From Nomia melanderi (taxonomy: Eukaryota; Arthropoda; Insecta; Hymenoptera; Halictidae), in the NCBI RefSeq assembly GCF_051020985.1, contig NC_135000.1, positions 868,001 to 932,000 of the forward strand: DNA of 64,000 bases, given 5' to 3'. The translations under genes and the position numbers were made by a program. Of this stretch, positions 1-11,721 are shown in pieces (position 1 is the first letter of the stretch; each line of letters starts with the position of its first letter). The notes under the pieces are model-generated. The model was not told where the DNA came from. It searched no databases and worked only from the letters and a program-made list of their open reading frames with translations.

Positions 1-494
1 GAACTCCGAATGATCTCGAAATGTATCAATGATACGAACAAATGTGTCAAACAAAAGTTATAGGGTATGAAACACTACATGTCACGGTGAGAGGTATTTC
101 ACCGTGAGGTGACCTTGTAACGTTCTGCAGAGGTCACAATTCTTAAATAGAACCCCATATTTTTTATGCCGACATTCAGACGTTTCCAAACCGTAAACAA
201 GAAATTTTTCTTGTAAACAATTATCAAAACATCAGCATCATTGTTTCTATCACTGATACTTTTCCACATAATTCGGTGCGCTTGATTCGGTCCCCATATA
301 TTTTTTCTTAAATTAAAACTATTTTTATTTTGGAAACTACTGACTTTTGGACCCACGTTCACTGAGGTTTTTCGCTCAGTTTAGTAAGTTGTACACGCCC
401 TCCCATTTGTACGTAACAATTTAGTTACACCCTGTATATCTTCAGCGCAGATTTGAGATGTGCGGTTGCAGTTTTATATAGTTCAGTAGCTGAT

Positions 495-1002
495 TCTGTG
501 GCGTGTTTCTTTATTCAATTTATTACTTATTTACAATGTTCACAAAATTATAATGTTGAAATATTTTATCGACCAACTACTATGACGGCTTGTTTCTAAC
601 TGAATGTTTACAAAAATGAATATCATGGATATTAACAAAAGAATTTAAAATGTATAGTTAAACGATTTTTGATAACAAACAGAAATTTACTTTATTTACA
701 AGTAGAAACCAACATTACCGACACATTGGCTACAATTCTATTCACGTAGAATCTGCTAGTGAGCTGGAACTGTATCAGATGTGTCGGTCACGTAGATTGT
801 AGATAAAGTCAATTTATATTTGTTGCCAGAAATTGTTTAACTTCATATTTCAAAATTCTCTTGTTAATATCTGTGATATTCTTTTTGAAAATAGTCAGTT
901 AGAAACAAGTCGTCATAGAAGTTGGTCGATAAAAATATTTCAACATTATAATTTGGTGAACATTCTAAATAAATATATTGAATGAAGATACGCGCCACAG
1001 AA
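495..1002. repeat. Fold-back element, arms of about 200 bp
   Basis: The left arm (about 495-700) and the reverse complement of 797-1002 match almost base for base. Both arms carry TTCTAACTGA and ATCGACCAAC, and each outer end has a GTGGCG core. The loop of about 95 bp has its own small inverted pair (CCGACACAT / ATGTGTCGG). No transposase is encoded, so this is a non-autonomous fold-back or MITE-like element. Confidence 0.75.
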
Positions 1003-1218
1003 CAATTTTTACGGTATTGGTATTGTAGAACGCAGATAAAAAATGATATTGTATACAGTGTTTGTTTAGATTTTATGCTACCAAATTTTGTGTGTTAATT
1101 TTCTAATTGCCGAAAATCCTTTTCATACACATTATTTCTATATAAAAATAAGCGGTATGTGTAATTTCAGTTCAAAAGAATTTGACAGGTTTTTGGAAGT
1201 AAAGTGAAATATTGAAAT

Positions 1219-1468
1219 TGAACCCTTTGTACTCCAAAGGTACCTCTCAGTCACCACTCGATTGCTGCATCAAAATTGTAAAATTTCGTATTTAACATTA
1301 AGTCTTGAGTAATCTGTCGATACGTGAAATGTGGAAATAAAATACCATTGTTCCCCTTATTTTGTGAATAGATTCCTCGTTAAGTTAGTTTAAAAAAATG
1401 TCATCTATATCTCATAAAAATAAATTGAATATTTCTAGTGACAAATTTTTGGAGTGCAAAGGGTGAAT
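1219..1468. repeat. TTAA-type MITE, CCCTTTGCACTC family (diverged copy)
   Basis: The ends are AACCCTTTGTACTCC at about 1221 and GGAGTGCAAAGGGTG at about 1451-1465, inverted with respect to each other. It belongs to the same family as 3533-3778 and the interrupted copy at 4018-5078. The flanking TTAA has decayed. No coding capacity. Confidence 0.6.
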
Positions 1469-1865
1469 AGCTGGATAACAATTCGAATGATCCGTTGTCC
1501 CGTGTCGTCAGTAAATTACGTTACCACTTAATGGTAAATGTTCTTTCAGTGACGTATGGTCACAGAAGGAATCTATAATACAGATCGAAAGAAAAACTAC
1601 AACGTCACATGACAGCAAATTCAACGAAAATATATTGAAATGCAAATAGAAGTCAACAAATGATGTAAAATAATTAGAGGGAAGTAAGCCAAATATATAT
1701 GCACGCATGTATTCGCGTTGTATTATACAAATGAGCAAACCATCCATCGTGACAATTATTATTTACCACGAGACATCAAGAAAAGCACCGGAAAACTAAC
1801 GAAAGTTTGCAGAATATCCTAACAAACGCGTAAACCTCAAAAACCTGAAAAATATCAAATGAAAC

Positions 1866-4800
1866 ATGGCTGTTAGAACAGGACAAGACCAAGACGAGGG
1901 ATCGTCGGAGAGTAAACTGCTTCTGACAATGCGATTTCTCAAGATATATTGGAAAATAATATTCGCCGTAACGTGGGCAACTTTCCTGGCACCATTCGTT
2001 GTCCTTTTTCAAGATCCGGTACGTGAAAACTATTCTGACACAGTTTTTAACCCTAATCGGACCACGATGTGACTTTGAGTCACATTTGAACTTTTTACTT
2101 CAATTTTTTCATTATTTCATATTGCATTTCCAAAAGTTTTTTTGGGCTTTAAAAATTTTGGCCCTATAAACAAAAACAATAACGTTTTAATCGTTCCTTT
2201 TATTCTTATAAGTGACTAAGAGTCACATCGTGGTATGATTCGTTATAAAAACACGTGGTACGTTTAGGGTTAAACCGTTGAACTGGCTAAATTATTTAAC
2301 TCCATAAAATAAAGATAGAGGAAGGTAATGTAACATTATACACTGATTTCTAAACCCTCCCTTTAAAGAGAAAATCAAATATAGATTATAAGATATATTT
2401 TACTGTATAGTTACAGATGTAACTTCAATTTAACGAATATGTAAAGTTATTGCAATTCTCGCATGGCTGAAAGAATTTTCGTTATTTCCTGGTACTCCGC
2501 TAACAAGACAATTTATAATTACAATATTAGAATATAAGGAGTTCAAAATTAACTCAACGTTTCAACTATAAAATTACAAAAAATTCAAAAAGTAAGTTTA
2601 ACACTAGGTTCGCGGTCAATTTGACTCATATTGAATTTCATAAACGTTAGTGGGTAAATGTTCGTGTCGGTCTTGATCGATACATTTACGCGGATATGTA
2701 TCCTAGTAGTCTATTTTTAAATCCCTAATTTCCCAGATGCAGACTAATGAATATCAATTTTTCTAGGAACAATAGAATACACCATACAATAAACGTCCGT
2801 AACCCTAGTGTAAACAGATTTAGCCAATGCGCGACTGAAATAGGGTTGCAAATAATACCTTGTTTTATTTCACGTCTTCCATAGCAAATCCGATGCGCGT
2901 ACGTTATACTGATAATGGGTGGATACTGGATTACCGAATGCTTTCCTATGGCAGTCACATCGCTCCTGCCTGTGGTGCTGTTCCCCATGTTGGGGGTGTT
3001 AGGCACGGCGGAGACTTGCAGCTGTTACATGAACGACACTATAATGGTTTTCATAGGTGGCTTGGTCCTCGCACTGGCCATCCAGCATAGCAATCTCCAC
3101 CTGAGAATCGCCCTCGGCGTAATGAAGATGGTCGGCTGCAGCCACGCGAGGCTGCTCGCCGGTGTCTGCGCCGTCACCACTTTCATATCCATGTGGGTTT
3201 CGAACACTGCAGCCACTGCTATGATGGTGCCGATCATATTCGCCATTCTCGATGAACTGGAACAGGTTTGTTTGAGGCTTTCTCAATCAGGAATATTATA
3301 AGAGGTGTTTAAAGTTCCCGAGTGTCAGCCGTGATCATTAGAAATTATTTCCCGACGTGTTGCTAGCATTGCAGCTGGTATCCCGGGGTTTGAGGACTCG
3401 CTGATGATGGTTAGCCGGAATCAGTGCCTTCCATTTAACCCCTTGATCTGCAATGTCGTGTCAGACTCGTGACGAAAATTTTAAACTGAATTTCAGAAAT
3501 CTACGTGTTATTTATTCTTTTTCAAATATATACTAACCCTTTGTACTCGGAAGTATTTCGTTAGAAATACTCAACATTTTCTAACTAGACGCGGACGATA
3601 TTTTTTGAAATTAACTCAAAGAGAAATCGCAAGTGAATTGAGAAACAAAGCTTTTTTATACCAATACTTCACACATGAATGCATTACACAGTTCAATGTT
3701 GAATATCAAATTTTATAGTTTTACTGCATCAAATCAAGTGATGACTGAGAGTCACCTCTCGAATGCAAAGGATTAAATATTACTTTTCTATTATCAATCC
3801 TTAACCTTTGGAGTGAACGTAGACATAGAATAAGTAACATTTTGACTTGTCCTAATAAATAATTAACGATGAAGTTAATTACACAGTTGTATCGACCACA
3901 GTTAAAAAATAAATTATAGGGCAAAGGGTTAAGCATATCTTGCTACGGATTGGGATACACGCGATCAGCCGTGGCCGAACACTAGATAACCATGAGACAC
4001 AAAATTCTGTTTGAAAATGTTCACCCTTTGCACTCGGAAGTTCTTTCCTAGAAATATGCAACATTTTTCAGTGAGATATATAAACAACATTCTTCGAAAA
4101 TAGCAAACGTGGAAACGTATTGTAAATTAAGAAACGAAGCTATTTTAATTCAATATTTTACACATTGATGCACTATACAGTATGCACTATACAAAGAGGA
4201 AAAAGTAGTACTGTTTTTTATACGCAACACAATGGAGTATGTAATCTTTTTGTGTTTATACTATTTTGTTAGATATGTAGGTGACCTTCATTTTTTTTTT
4301 AATGGAATGCTGTACATTTTTTATATCACATAAAAGCGTGTGTCCAGACGAATTGATCCGTATGCAGAGTGACCTTCAAGGTTATGCAAGGTCATAAATG
4401 GAAGAAACATTTTGAATATTTCATACCACATAATAGCAGAATCGTAAGAAATTATCTCAACGACATGTTTCAAAGCCGATGGACTGGAACATACGGACTT
4501 GTCTTGTGGCCAGCAAGATCTCCAGATTTATCACCCCTGGACTGTTTTTTATGGAGTGCTATTAAAGCGTTCGTTTACGATACACTGCCCAGAGATGTAA
4601 ACGACTTGAACAGTCGAACATCAAAAATGTAATTAATAGAGCCGAAATGTGCATTCATGTACAAGAAAGTCATTGAACATTTACTATAGCTTCACCAATA
4701 AAGAATACATTGGTATGAAATATTCAAAATGTTTCTTCTATTTCGGATCTTGCATAACCTTGAATGTCACTCTGCATACGGATCAATTCGTCTAGACACA

Positions 4801-7800
4801 CGCTTTTATATGACATAAAAAATACACAGCATTCTATTTAAAAAAAAATGAAGGTTACCTTCATATCTAACAAAATAATATAAACATAAAAAGTCATACG
4901 CCATTGTGTTGCGTATAAAAAACAGTACTACTTTTTCCTCTTTCATTCTTTTCTAATATTTACTATTTACAAGGAAAACGCTGGCTAGTAATAGTGTGCA
5001 CACCTTGTATAAGACGATAATTTTGCTATATCGAATCTAGTGGTGACTGAAAGTCACTTTTCGAGCGCAAAGAGTTAAAATAATAGTAATAACCACAGGC
5101 TTCTATCAGAGGAAATACAGAGAAATGCTAGAAATCTTGAAACGTCTCAACGATTACAACAAGGACTCTGGTTACCAACTTAGCCGAAGTTGGACCACCA
5201 TACTCCCAACTTTTAATTGATCAGCTGACCAATGAAAAACACCGGATTGGTGAACATCCATCCGTAACTCCGAGTAAGGTATGCTTAACACGTTGAATGC
5301 CATGGGGTCACCGGTGACCCCCAACCAAATCGACTTAATATAGTTCACTCAATTAAACGACAATTATTTGAAAAAATTCCTATATTATAAATAATGCTAT
5401 CTAATGCTGTGACATTCAGCTAGATGAACGTGTAATAGTAGTGCAATTCAATCAAATGATTTAACATTATATTGTTATGAGTTCATTTAGTCCGGCGAAC
5501 GGAGAACAGGTCCGAGAGGCTTCAATATTTTTTTATCGTCCCCTTAATTACTTCGTTCATCGGGTGAGATTAATTCCGAGCGAATTTCTGCAACGGTAAC
5601 TACATATTTTCATTTATCTGTTGCATATGAAATTGTCGTTTTTCTAATGTACATAGAACATCTTGAATCGAACCATAAAATAAGGTAGCTAACGCTATCA
5701 ATCACTTTCGGCTGGATTCACACTAAATCAAATACTCAACGAGAAATCTCAAGATCAAAATAGATAAGACAATTAATTCCCCATACAGTTTCTGAAAGAT
5801 TCATCTATTTCCTTTTATTCATTATCCGCCAGAGTCGTCATTTACTCAGCAAACATCCCCGCCTTGAAATAAACGTCTCCGTTATCGTGTGGCATCGGAT
5901 GCGCCAACGTAACGCGCATTTTTTCCATGTCGTGTATTTTGTTATACGAAATCGTGCGGCATTGAACGTCTTAAATAGGAAGCACTGATTCTGGCTAACC
6001 AGTATCAATGAGTCCTCAAACCCCTGCTGATGCCAGCTGTAATGCTAGCGAAACGTCGGGAAACAATTCCTAATGCAGACTGCTTACACCCGGAAACTTT
6101 GAACACTTCTCACAGCACAGGTTTGTCATCTTAACCCTCTATGGGCCGAATTTTTGTTCACGATTATAACAAAATCTATGCAGTACAAAATTTATAAATA
6201 TCCACATATGAATACAAATTAACAATGTGTTCAATACTTTCAATAATTTCATCAAACGAATATGTTTCGTAACTTTCACGTTATAATGACGCTAAACTTT
6301 CACGCCTGAGTGTATAGAAGTTTAAGTTAACTGATTACTTAATTTTATTCACCACTTTGAGTGCAGAATGAAATAAATCAACAAGATGCCAATATACTGA
6401 TGTGTGACTTCAAAGTTACATGGACCTACAGAGGGTTAATTCAATTGATAAACTAATTAACCCTTTGAAAAACTAAAATACCAAGCGGCGTGAACGCACT
6501 TCTTTCATTTTAATTCAGAGACTGAACGACGCTTTTCTATTTTTACAAAAACAAATTTTAAATTTTAAATAGCGCGATCGTTACATTTTTCCAGTTCTAA
6601 GCGGGTAATAATAAAAATAAGAATGAATAATTAGAAGGAAAACAAATAAATAAGCTTCATCTGATTCTACGAACCGATAGACTGGCACTTTCAACCGTTT
6701 GAGTATCAGAGGTTTTTAAAAAAACACGGTCGAAAAAAGCCGAAAAGCGCAATAGTGCTTTCTGAATGGGTCGCGGAAAGATCCAAGCGGCGCGATAGCC
6801 CTCCTTTTATTTCATATTGAGAAAAGCTAAGCAGCGCGATAACGCTTGTCTTAATCTATGTTAATACTATTATGTTTATATGATAATTTATAATAGGTAA
6901 CAACGAAATACAAAATGTATTACTTGGATTACTTGTATGCAAAAAAGGTAGCGATGCGACGTACATGCGTCTGAAAAGTTGAGCGTTTCGTCAGATTGAG
7001 TACGCTGTCAGTTGTCCGTATTGTTCAAATGCGCTGAGTTTTTTCGACATGAAATCTAAAGAGTGCGAAAGCGGCGCGTGATACTCAAACGGTTAACAAA
7101 TTGACTACTACGGTGGTCACCAATGACCGAAGCTTCCAAACGACTTGAAAATAATTACACCTCGTAGGATAACTGACATCCAAGAAAAATGTTCAACCGT
7201 GTAAATAAATAGATAATAATGTAACTTAAGAATTGTAATACCAAATAATTGCAAATCATTTCTTTTTATTTTCATTATAAAAGAAAAAATGACACATAAA
7301 ACGCTGAAATTTTTCGTGGCAGTCAACGTGTTAGGCAGTGTAACGGAGAAGTGCGATAGTGCCGGTTGGTACTCAAACGGTTAATTAGCTAAGATACTTA
7401 TTCCACTTGTTTCTCATGCGATGTACATATAGGCTGGACTATGTCAGATCTTCGATACAGCGCCGATTGATTCAGAGGATCCAGAAGAGGAACCGTAAGT
7501 ATCTAAGTATAGTGACCGAGAGGAGGATGAGTATAAGAGCGAGAGGAGAGAACAGAGTTTGAAAAGTGCTTGGAAACGAACAAAAATCGACAAAAATCAT
7601 AGTGAACTGGAGCCCACGAATCTGACCAAGGCTTATTTAATGGCTGCGGCGTATTGCTCTACCTTTGGCGGAACGGGAACATTAGTGGGCACCGGCACCA
7701 ATCTTACTTTCAAAGGGATATACGAGAGCACTTTCCCTGCCGCTGAGGGCGTCAACTTCACGCAATGGATGATCGCTAATATCCCGCAAATGGTCATCAA

Positions 7801-10375
7801 TTCGTTCCTGACTTGGCTTTATCTTCGCATAGCTTTCACTGGATTCCTCAGACCGCGTAGCAGGGACGCACAATTGGCGACCATCGGAGAGGAAGGTGAA
7901 GCAATTACGAATCGAGTAATGAAAAGCTTTAATATCTATTCATGTGCACCGGTCGCTTGTATTTATTCTTGTACTCTATCGTTATTTTGCTATGCACTCC
8001 AGGTGATACAAGCAAGATACAAGGACCTGGGCGGCATTACTTTCCATGAAACCGGTGTCGCCGTTCTTTTTGGGACCTGTATATTGCTTTGGATATTCCG
8101 TAAACCCGGCTTTATCCGTGGATGGTCCGAGGCAATCACGGACATGTTAAATACCTTTCTTTACCACTGTCACATAATTCGACAAAACTTTGGACCCGCT
8201 TTAACATTCTCCTACTTCTCCTATTTTTAATTTCGTCTTTATCTGTGAATATCCACAATATCACTGTTACTATACCTATCCTATACATTAGGCTTGTCCA
8301 ACCCGCGACCCAAGACGATTGTGAATGCGGCCCAACGAAAAATATACTTACAAACTTTGAGATTGTGACTAAAAGACTCATTAACCCATTTAAGACGAAT
8401 TACAATTCCACGTGTGTAACGCGTTTCCTAGACAGAAACGAATTACACACCGTGTGTGTGATGATCATCAATTTCTATTGTCAGTGAATTGTGAAAAATT
8501 AGCATATTTTACTGGTAAATGGTAAATGTCAAAGGTGTGCAAAAATTAATACTTGTATTGGGTTCAAGCTAAAACTCTAAAAAGAGTTACCCATAATCGA
8601 ATTGTTGGAATTGTAACAAATAAATGGTAATTATGAAAATGATGATTTCGAGATCTGGGTACCGTCTTTAAAAAAAAACTCTCGTCTCGAATGGGTTAAC
8701 AATAATACAAATACAAGTGAAACATGCTATTAATTTATCTATGGCCCATAACAATCCATCTTCTTCCAATGAGGCTCAGAGAAGCTAAAAGGTTGGACAA
8801 CCCTGCTATACATAGTGTCTCGCCATTTGTTCTAACGAACTAACATTTACACAAATTAATAGAAACATTCAGGACTCGACACCTGTTATATTTGTTTCCA
8901 TCCTGATGTTCTTCATCCCAAAAGATCCCAAATTTATTTACAATTATAACAGTGATCGTAAGTATTAACAATATTCTACTGGTAAAGATACGTTTATAGC
9001 AGAACTGCGATACTCAAATACATGCTTTTGTTTTATAATGAAAACGACGCTTAGAATTACGTTTAATAATTCTAATACAATATATCAAAGTCACGTTTAT
9101 ACCCTATTTGTTTCATGATATATCATTTCTCGGCGCTCAACGGTAATCATGATTACTTTAGCAACTTTCAGTAGCTCCACTGTAAACGCACCACAGGCAG
9201 ATATTTTATCGTCGTTCTGATCGACGCACAACTCTCTTAGCTTCTATCGCAACTCCGCTATAAACGTACTCTTAATTGACGAGTTACGCCATGTTAATTA
9301 TTAATTGAAATTGCATTCGCAGCTGCGAAAAGACCAAAAAGGTCTTCGGAAGGTTTAATCACATGGAACGTGATTGAAAAAGAAATGCCCTGGAGTCTAA
9401 TGTTCCTTTTGGGCGGTGGATTCGCGATATCCAAAGGCAGCATCGCTTCCGGTTTGGCCCAAACGATCGGCAACGCTCTTATGCCGCTGCGGGTTTTGCC
9501 GCCTCCGCTGATACTTATCCTAGTATCCATGTTTATTGGTACGATCACGGAATTCACTTCGAACGTCGGTATCGCAAACATTACCCTACCTGTCATTGCT
9601 CAAATGGTAGGTATAGGATAAGCGTGGAAGAGATGACTCGCTTTTTTAAAAGAACTATTACACCATAAATATCATTAACCCTTTGCGGACGAGAACTTTT
9701 CAAACCTTTGAAACCTCTTTGCATAAAAAATTGAGTTATGTTTCGAAATCTTAAATATTAGAAAAAAGAAACTACGTATCAAACTCTCATTATTTAAATA
9801 ATTAAGTTACTTATTTGCAACTTTCGATTTCAGACAGGAAAGCTCGAAGTCGTCATTGAGACCATATTTGACCACGAAGGGTTAATGTGTAATAGAAAAA
9901 AATAAATACAAATAGAAAGAATAGAAACGACTAAAAACAACTGAAAATATAGAAATTTGAAAATCTATATGAAATCGAGCCATCTCACCCGGAATTTCCC
10001 TAATATAAATTATTTCAAACTTAAAGTATTTCACTAGTCAATCGTGCAACCTCATCAGTATGTCAATTATGGTTGTGTTTCTCGCAGTCTGTAGCAATGA
10101 AGATCCACCCTATGTATTTGATGATACCAGCAACTATAATGTGCTCCTATTCCTTTCGGTTACCAGTTGGTACACCACCGAACGCTATTATATCAATGAT
10201 GGGCCGGATTCCGACGAAGTGGTTAATAATAGGAGGTTGCGGACCATCCATCTATTCACTTCTGGTTCAAAGTATGTGTTTCTTCGTTTGGAGTTCCTGG
10301 ATTTACTCTGCCAACGAGTTTCCGTCATGGGCTGCTGAAACTGTAGAGTCCGGCGAAAATTCTAAGCACAACTGA
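1866..10375 (+). CDS. Indy: SLC13 family sodium-coupled dicarboxylate/citrate transporter (Indy-like)
   Basis: Predicted plasma-membrane symporter of the divalent anion:Na+ family, taking up citrate, succinate and related Krebs-cycle acids. Eight exons read in frame: 1866-2018, 2885-3265, 7448-7494, 7567-7915, 8003-8145, 8863-8957, 9323-9606, 10088-10375, giving 579 residues, typical for SLC13. The first SNT sodium/substrate motif (WVSNTAATAMM) is in exon 2, GGTGTLVGTGTNLTF is in exon 4, and the second motif (EFTSNVGIANITLPV, an SNV variant) closes exon 7. The last exon carries LPVGTPPNA, as in the family. The start ATG at 1866 precedes a short cytoplasmic tail and the first membrane span. 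Intron 2 (4.2 kb) is filled with nested elements. The weakest joins are the 47-bp exon 3 and the exon 4 acceptor at 7566, in a non-conserved acidic loop. Family assignment is firm. Orthology to Drosophila Indy rather than a paralogue, and the exact substrate, are inferred. Confidence 0.9.
2047..2273. repeat. TTAA-type MITE, CCCTAATCGGACC family
   Basis: Bounded by TTAA at 2047-2050 and 2270-2273. The subterminal part is a strong inverted repeat: CACGATGTGACTTTGAGTCA at the left, and the complementary TGACTAAGAGTCACATCGTG near 2213-2232. It begins about 30 bp after the donor of SLC13 exon 1. No coding capacity. Confidence 0.65.
3435..3932. repeat. TTAA-type MITE (CCCCTTGCCCTAYR family), split by a second MITE
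   Basis: The outer element runs from TTAACCCCTTGATCTGC (3435) to AAAGGGTTAA (to 3932). Its two halves align with the uninterrupted copy at 19764-20013. It is interrupted at 3533-3778 by an element of the CCCTTTGCACTC family, at the place where the intact copy reads AAATTAAATATTAC. The interrupting element sits between CTAA and TTAA, so the target appears to be the TTAA duplicated on insertion. Confidence 0.75.
3533..3778. repeat. TTAA-type MITE, CCCTTTGCACTC family (nested)
   Basis: Starts CTAACCCTTTGTACTCGG and ends TCTCGAATGCAAAGGATTAA. A subterminal GTGATGACTGAGAGTCAC also appears in the related copy at 4018-5078 as GTGGTGACTGAAAGTCAC. It is inserted inside the element at 3435-3932. No coding capacity. 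Confidence 0.75.
4196..5010 (+). mobile_element. Tc1/mariner-like element with long terminal inverted repeats
   Basis: Inverted arms of about 225-230 bp (about 4196-4421 and 4717-4944) share AGGAAAAAGTAGTACTG, CAAGGTTATGCAAG and other blocks. Between them is a short piece of transposase. The right side extends about 65 bp further, to ACACCTTGTATAAG, with no counterpart on the left, so the left tip may be truncated. It is inserted inside a TTAA-type MITE, and the internal region is far too short for a complete transposase: a decayed, internally deleted copy. Confidence 0.75.
4369..4632 (+). pseudogene. Tc1/mariner-superfamily (DDE) transposase C-terminal fragment
   Basis: An open frame of 87 residues contains ARSPDLSPLDCFLWSAIK followed by VYDTLP. 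This is the hallmark PxRSPDLxPLDxFLWxxLK block of Tc1/mariner-type DDE transposases common in insects; the catalytic aspartate lies in SPDLSP. The N-terminal DNA-binding domain and the first two catalytic acids are missing. The frame begins inside the left inverted arm, so this is an internally deleted relic rather than a working gene. Confidence 0.8.
5285..5974. repeat. TTAA-type MITE, CACGTTGAATGCCATGGGG family, with internal insertion
   Basis: The ends are TTAACACGTTGAATGCC (5285) and CGGCATTGAACGTCTTAA (to 5974). The left 190 bp and right 45 bp align with the intact copy at 19217-19463. About 450 bp at roughly 5475-5927 is extra, including a CCGGCGAACGGAGAACAGG stretch. The inserted piece has no recognisable termini. 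The start also has a perfect inner palindrome, GGGGTCACCGGTGACCCC. Confidence 0.7.
6131..6439. repeat. TTAA-type MITE, CCCTCTATGGGCC family
   Basis: Runs from TTAACCCTCTATGGGCC (6131) to GGACCTACAGAGGGTTAA (ending 6439). About 15 bp at each end are inverted repeats, and TTAA stands on both sides. It lies inside intron 2 of the SLC13 gene and has no coding capacity. Confidence 0.65.
7093..7334. repeat. TTAA-type MITE, CACGTTGACTGCCACGGTGG family
   Basis: Begins GTTAACAAATTGACTAC with the subterminal CGGTGGTCACCAATGACCG and ends GTGGCAGTCAACGTGTTA. It is one of five members in the window; the others are at 24090-24978 (interrupted), 25483-25724, 30321-30552 and 49077-49324. The sequence just before it, about 6460-7090, holds two or more poorly resolved repeats with CAAGCGGCG motifs. 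Confidence 0.75.
9675..9885. repeat. TTAA-type MITE, CCCTTTGCGGACGA family
   Basis: Runs from TTAACCCTTTGCGGACGAG to CCACGAAGGGTTAA, in the last intron of the SLC13 gene. A second member is at 48871-49080. No coding capacity. Confidence 0.6.
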
Positions 10376-11721
10376 ATTGAAAGTACTGTATTGAGAAACG
10401 TTCGTTTTTTTTGTTCTTACCTTGTACTTTCTCCTATTCGGTATTTACCGTGAATCACAAAATGATTGATACACCTAAAAACTTAACAGGAATGTGTAAA
10501 ATAAATACATGAAAGAATAACAGACAGTATTGTTCATTTAAAGTCAAATAGTTTATATTCTAAGGAATTGAAATTACTAAAGAAAATAAGAGTACATTAT
10601 AAAATCAAGGGATAGTAAAATATTTTAAACTTTGCTTGCTTCAATTTCATAAAATTCTTGACAAATTTTGTGAATTGTAAGAAAAGAGCATATGTAGATA
10701 TTTTACTCTAGATTTGTTTTTAATATTGATTTCACAATCGATGTAATATGTCCCAATATATAAGAAACCTTGAATTGAGTGAAAAATACAAAAATGTGAA
10801 TGTGCTGTAAAATAGATATTATTTTGCATTAGAAGAATGAGAAATCATTCAGTAAAATATTATTTGAAATTTACAAAGATTGGAGAATAAAATAAAACAT
10901 AGCAGAAAAACTATTAAATTTATCACAGGAATATTTTATTAATTGAAAAGTAAAAAAGAACAAAAGTAAGTGTATTTAAAATAAACATAATTTTCGAAAA
11001 TTGTAGTAAAAAGAAACTGTTCTTCATGAAACAGTTTACAAAATGATTTATAATTCAGATGTTATAAAAAAGACACCATTAGAATAATATAATTAATAAA
11101 GCAAAAAGTATAGTTGTTACCAAAAAATATATTGAAGAGCTTACTATTTCAGCATAACATTATACTTTTCAGTGAAAATGAATACAATATTTGTGGCTCT
11201 GATAGTTATACAAAATTATCAAGAATTAAAGATTAAACATTTATTGCATTCACTTAAACATATAAATAGTAAAATTATAATCTAGGGATGCATTAGTTTT
11301 CATGAAATTGGAAATATACATAATAGAAGATATCATGAACAAAACTATATATCCAGATATATCAGAAAATAATTTCAATGTGCCAAGAAAATAATTATTT
11401 TAGGAACATTTGCTAAATACGAAAATCTTTAAAAGATTTGGAGAGTACAAAATTTATAATATGATATAATTGAAACCTTATAATATTAAAATCTGAAACG
11501 TGCAATATGAAATATAATTTACAAAACAAATTCAAATAAACAATAAACTCAATGAAATATATAATAAATAACAACTGATTATTTTAAAGAAAAACACTAT
11601 TATTGCCACAAGGTACTTGTTCTTAAATAAAAAATACTAGAAAATTATACTTTTATTTACTTATTTTACACATTACTTATAAGTCTTTAGGTGTACCAAT
11701 AATTCTGTAACTCACTGTATG
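10376..11721. other. AT-rich intergenic region between convergent SLC13 and PAGR1 genes
   Basis: About 1.35 kb of very AT-rich sequence between the stop codons of two convergent genes. It must contain both 3' UTRs; AATAAA-type motifs occur, for example near 10500. No repeat with clear ends and no credible reading frame was seen. Confidence 0.6.

Larger units (their letters stand above)
1..1865. other. Upstream flank of the SLC13 gene, repeats only
   Basis: No convincing coding sequence is visible. The stretch holds a fold-back element (about 495-1002) and a TTAA-type element (about 1219-1468), both listed separately. The promoter and 5' UTR of the SLC13 transporter must lie at its right end, but no core promoter motif stands out. 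Short open frames on the - strand here have no recognisable protein features. Confidence 0.6.
4018..5078. repeat. TTAA-type MITE, CCCTTTGCACTC family, split by a Tc1/mariner-like element
   Basis: The left part (CACCCTTTGCACTCGGAAG, from about 4021) and the right part (GTGACTGAAAGTCAC to AGAGTTAA at 5078) are the two ends of a single family member. The left half aligns with 3533-3778 down to about 4190. About 830 bp of Tc1/mariner-like sequence then intervenes before the family sequence resumes near 5030. Confidence 0.7.
3301..6118. repeat. Long inverted pair enclosing a stack of nested elements in SLC13 intron 2
   Basis: The sequence at about 3301-3433 matches the reverse complement of about 5985-6118 over some 130 bp. 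Shared blocks include TTTGAGGACTC, GCTAGCATT with CCCGACGT, and GGTTAGCC. The 2.5 kb between them is made largely of other elements: a TTAA element at 3435-3932 with another inside it, one at 4018-5078 carrying a Tc1-like element, and one at 5285-5974. It may be one old large element that was repeatedly invaded, or two copies of a short repeat in opposite orientation. Confidence 0.6.

Noticed and set aside
7559..8230. A 223-codon frame read as one exon of the transporter
   Set aside because: Only 7567-7915 and 8003-8145 are coding. The intervening 87 bp starts with GTAATG and ends with CTCCAG, and its translation is not family-like.
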